From contig BDTL01000046.1 in assembly GCA_002898115.1 (NCBI GenBank), positions 1 through 5,590 on the forward strand: a stretch of DNA of 5,590 nt, written 5' to 3'. Each line of letters opens with the position of its first letter. Position 1 is the stretch's first letter. Shown piece by piece: positions 5,073 through 5,590 of this stretch. The notes under the pieces were generated by a model. That model made no database searches. It was given only the letters and a program-made list of their open reading frames with translations, and had not been told where the DNA came from. The stretch is from a bacterium BMS3Bbin02. GTDB lineage: Bacteria > Actinomycetota > Acidimicrobiia > Spongiisociales > UBA5794. Both the position numbers and the translations under genes were made by a program.

Positions 5073-5590
5073 CACGACTGCCACGCACGTCACCCGGGAC
5101 GGGGTTGCGCTCGTCGTGAGAACCTGGGAGGCAGATAGCCCCCACGGTGTTGTGCTGCTGGTGCATGGGATCTCCGAACATACGTCGCGTTACAACCACG
5201 TCGCTGCCGCGGTCACTGCCGCCGGACTCACGATGGTCGGGTTTGACCTGCGCGGTCACGGCGAGTCCGGAGGTCCCCGCATCGATGTCGAAGGCTTCGG
5301 ATCGTTCCTGGGAGACGTAGGCGAAATCATGACGATGGTTCGTAGCCGCGGCCTGCCAGTGGTCATGTACGGGCACTCCCTCGGCGGTCTCATCGCTCTC
5401 AGCTACGTCGTTGAAGGAGAGAACCTACCCGATGCTCTCATTCTGAGCGCTCCGGCGCTTGGCGCAAAGCTCCCGCCGGGCCTGGAGACCGTCGGACGAT
5501 TGATCGCAAAGCTCGCGCCGACGTTTCGACTGCCGACCTCGATCAAGGGCTCCCAACTCAGCGGCGACCCTGCCGTTGGAGAGGCCTACT
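5065..5590 (+). CDS. Monoacylglycerol lipase-like alpha/beta hydrolase (3' truncated by window edge)
   Basis: ATG 5065 overlaps the ppgK stop by 8 bases and has GGGAG (5052-5056) 8 bases upstream, so it is coupled to ppgK. The frame is open to the window end, showing 175 residues of an expected ~270-280. Marks of the serine hydrolase / monoglyceride lipase group are clear: VVLLVHGISEHTSRY (29-43, oxyanion-side HG at 34-35), GFDLRGHGESGG (59-70), the nucleophile elbow VMYGHSLGGL (100-109, Ser105) and LILSAPAL (125-132). The catalytic Asp and His must lie beyond the edge. The likely reaction is hydrolysis of monoacylglycerols or related short esters to fatty acid and glycerol; relatives include the mycobacterial enzyme Rv0183. 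No signal peptide is visible, so it is probably cytosolic or membrane-associated. Substrate is not determined by sequence; lysophospholipase or esterase activity is possible. Confidence 0.88.
   Translation, partial: MTNTTATHVTRDGVALVVRTWEADSPHGVVLLVHGISEHTSRYNHVAAAVTAAGLTMVGFDLRGHGESGGPRIDVEGFGSFLGDVGEIMTMVRSRGLPVVMYGHSLGGLIALSYVVEGENLPDALILSAPALGAKLPPGLETVGRLIAKLAPTFRLPTSIKGSQLSGDPAVGEAY

Overview
The window looks like chromosomal DNA from a high-GC actinomycete. An origin near Acidimicrobiia is a guess from gene content, not something I could test. Three things point to Actinobacteria: a MerR-type regulator closely resembling mycobacterial Rv1830, a polyphosphate-type glucokinase of the ROK family, and frequent GTG starts with 4-base GTGA stop/start overlaps. 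All supported genes lie on the + strand. No tRNA, rRNA, CRISPR array, insertion sequence or convincing intrinsic terminator is visible.

Left third (1 to about 1590), accessory region: the window opens inside the C-terminus of a larger protein whose end looks like a secreted or contact-dependent (polymorphic) toxin tip. A 70-residue immunity-like gene (400-612) follows directly. Next comes a 50-residue reading frame (599-751) that overlaps both neighbours. It is joined by a GTGA overlap to a larger unrecognised gene (748-1488), whose first ~180 residues look like real protein and whose cysteine- and arginine-rich tail does not. A short stretch in another frame (1394-1588) reads like the C-terminus of a further lost gene. 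Together this resembles a toxin/immunity locus with orphan and decaying cassette genes.

Middle (about 1575 to 3709): a probable promoter, two abutting inverted repeats and a near-ideal Shine-Dalgarno sequence precede the Rv1830-type MerR regulator. Three bases after its stop starts a small PD-(D/E)XK-like protein of unknown role, then, after a 39-base gap, gcvT, the aminomethyltransferase (T-protein) of the glycine cleavage system. In Mycobacterium tuberculosis the Rv1830 gene also lies among glycine-cleavage genes (gcvH, gcvB), so this linkage may be old.

Right (3706 to 5590): an unrecognised 203-residue protein, polyphosphate glucokinase (ppgK) and the start of a monoacylglycerol-lipase-like alpha/beta hydrolase follow gcvT with overlapping stop and start codons (4, 4 and 8 bases). 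From gcvT onward the genes very likely form one translationally coupled operon, possibly starting at the MerR gene. The apparent theme is central carbon handling: one-carbon units from glycine, glucose phosphorylation with polyphosphate, and release of fatty acids from glycerides. The unknown coupled protein is the main gap in that picture.
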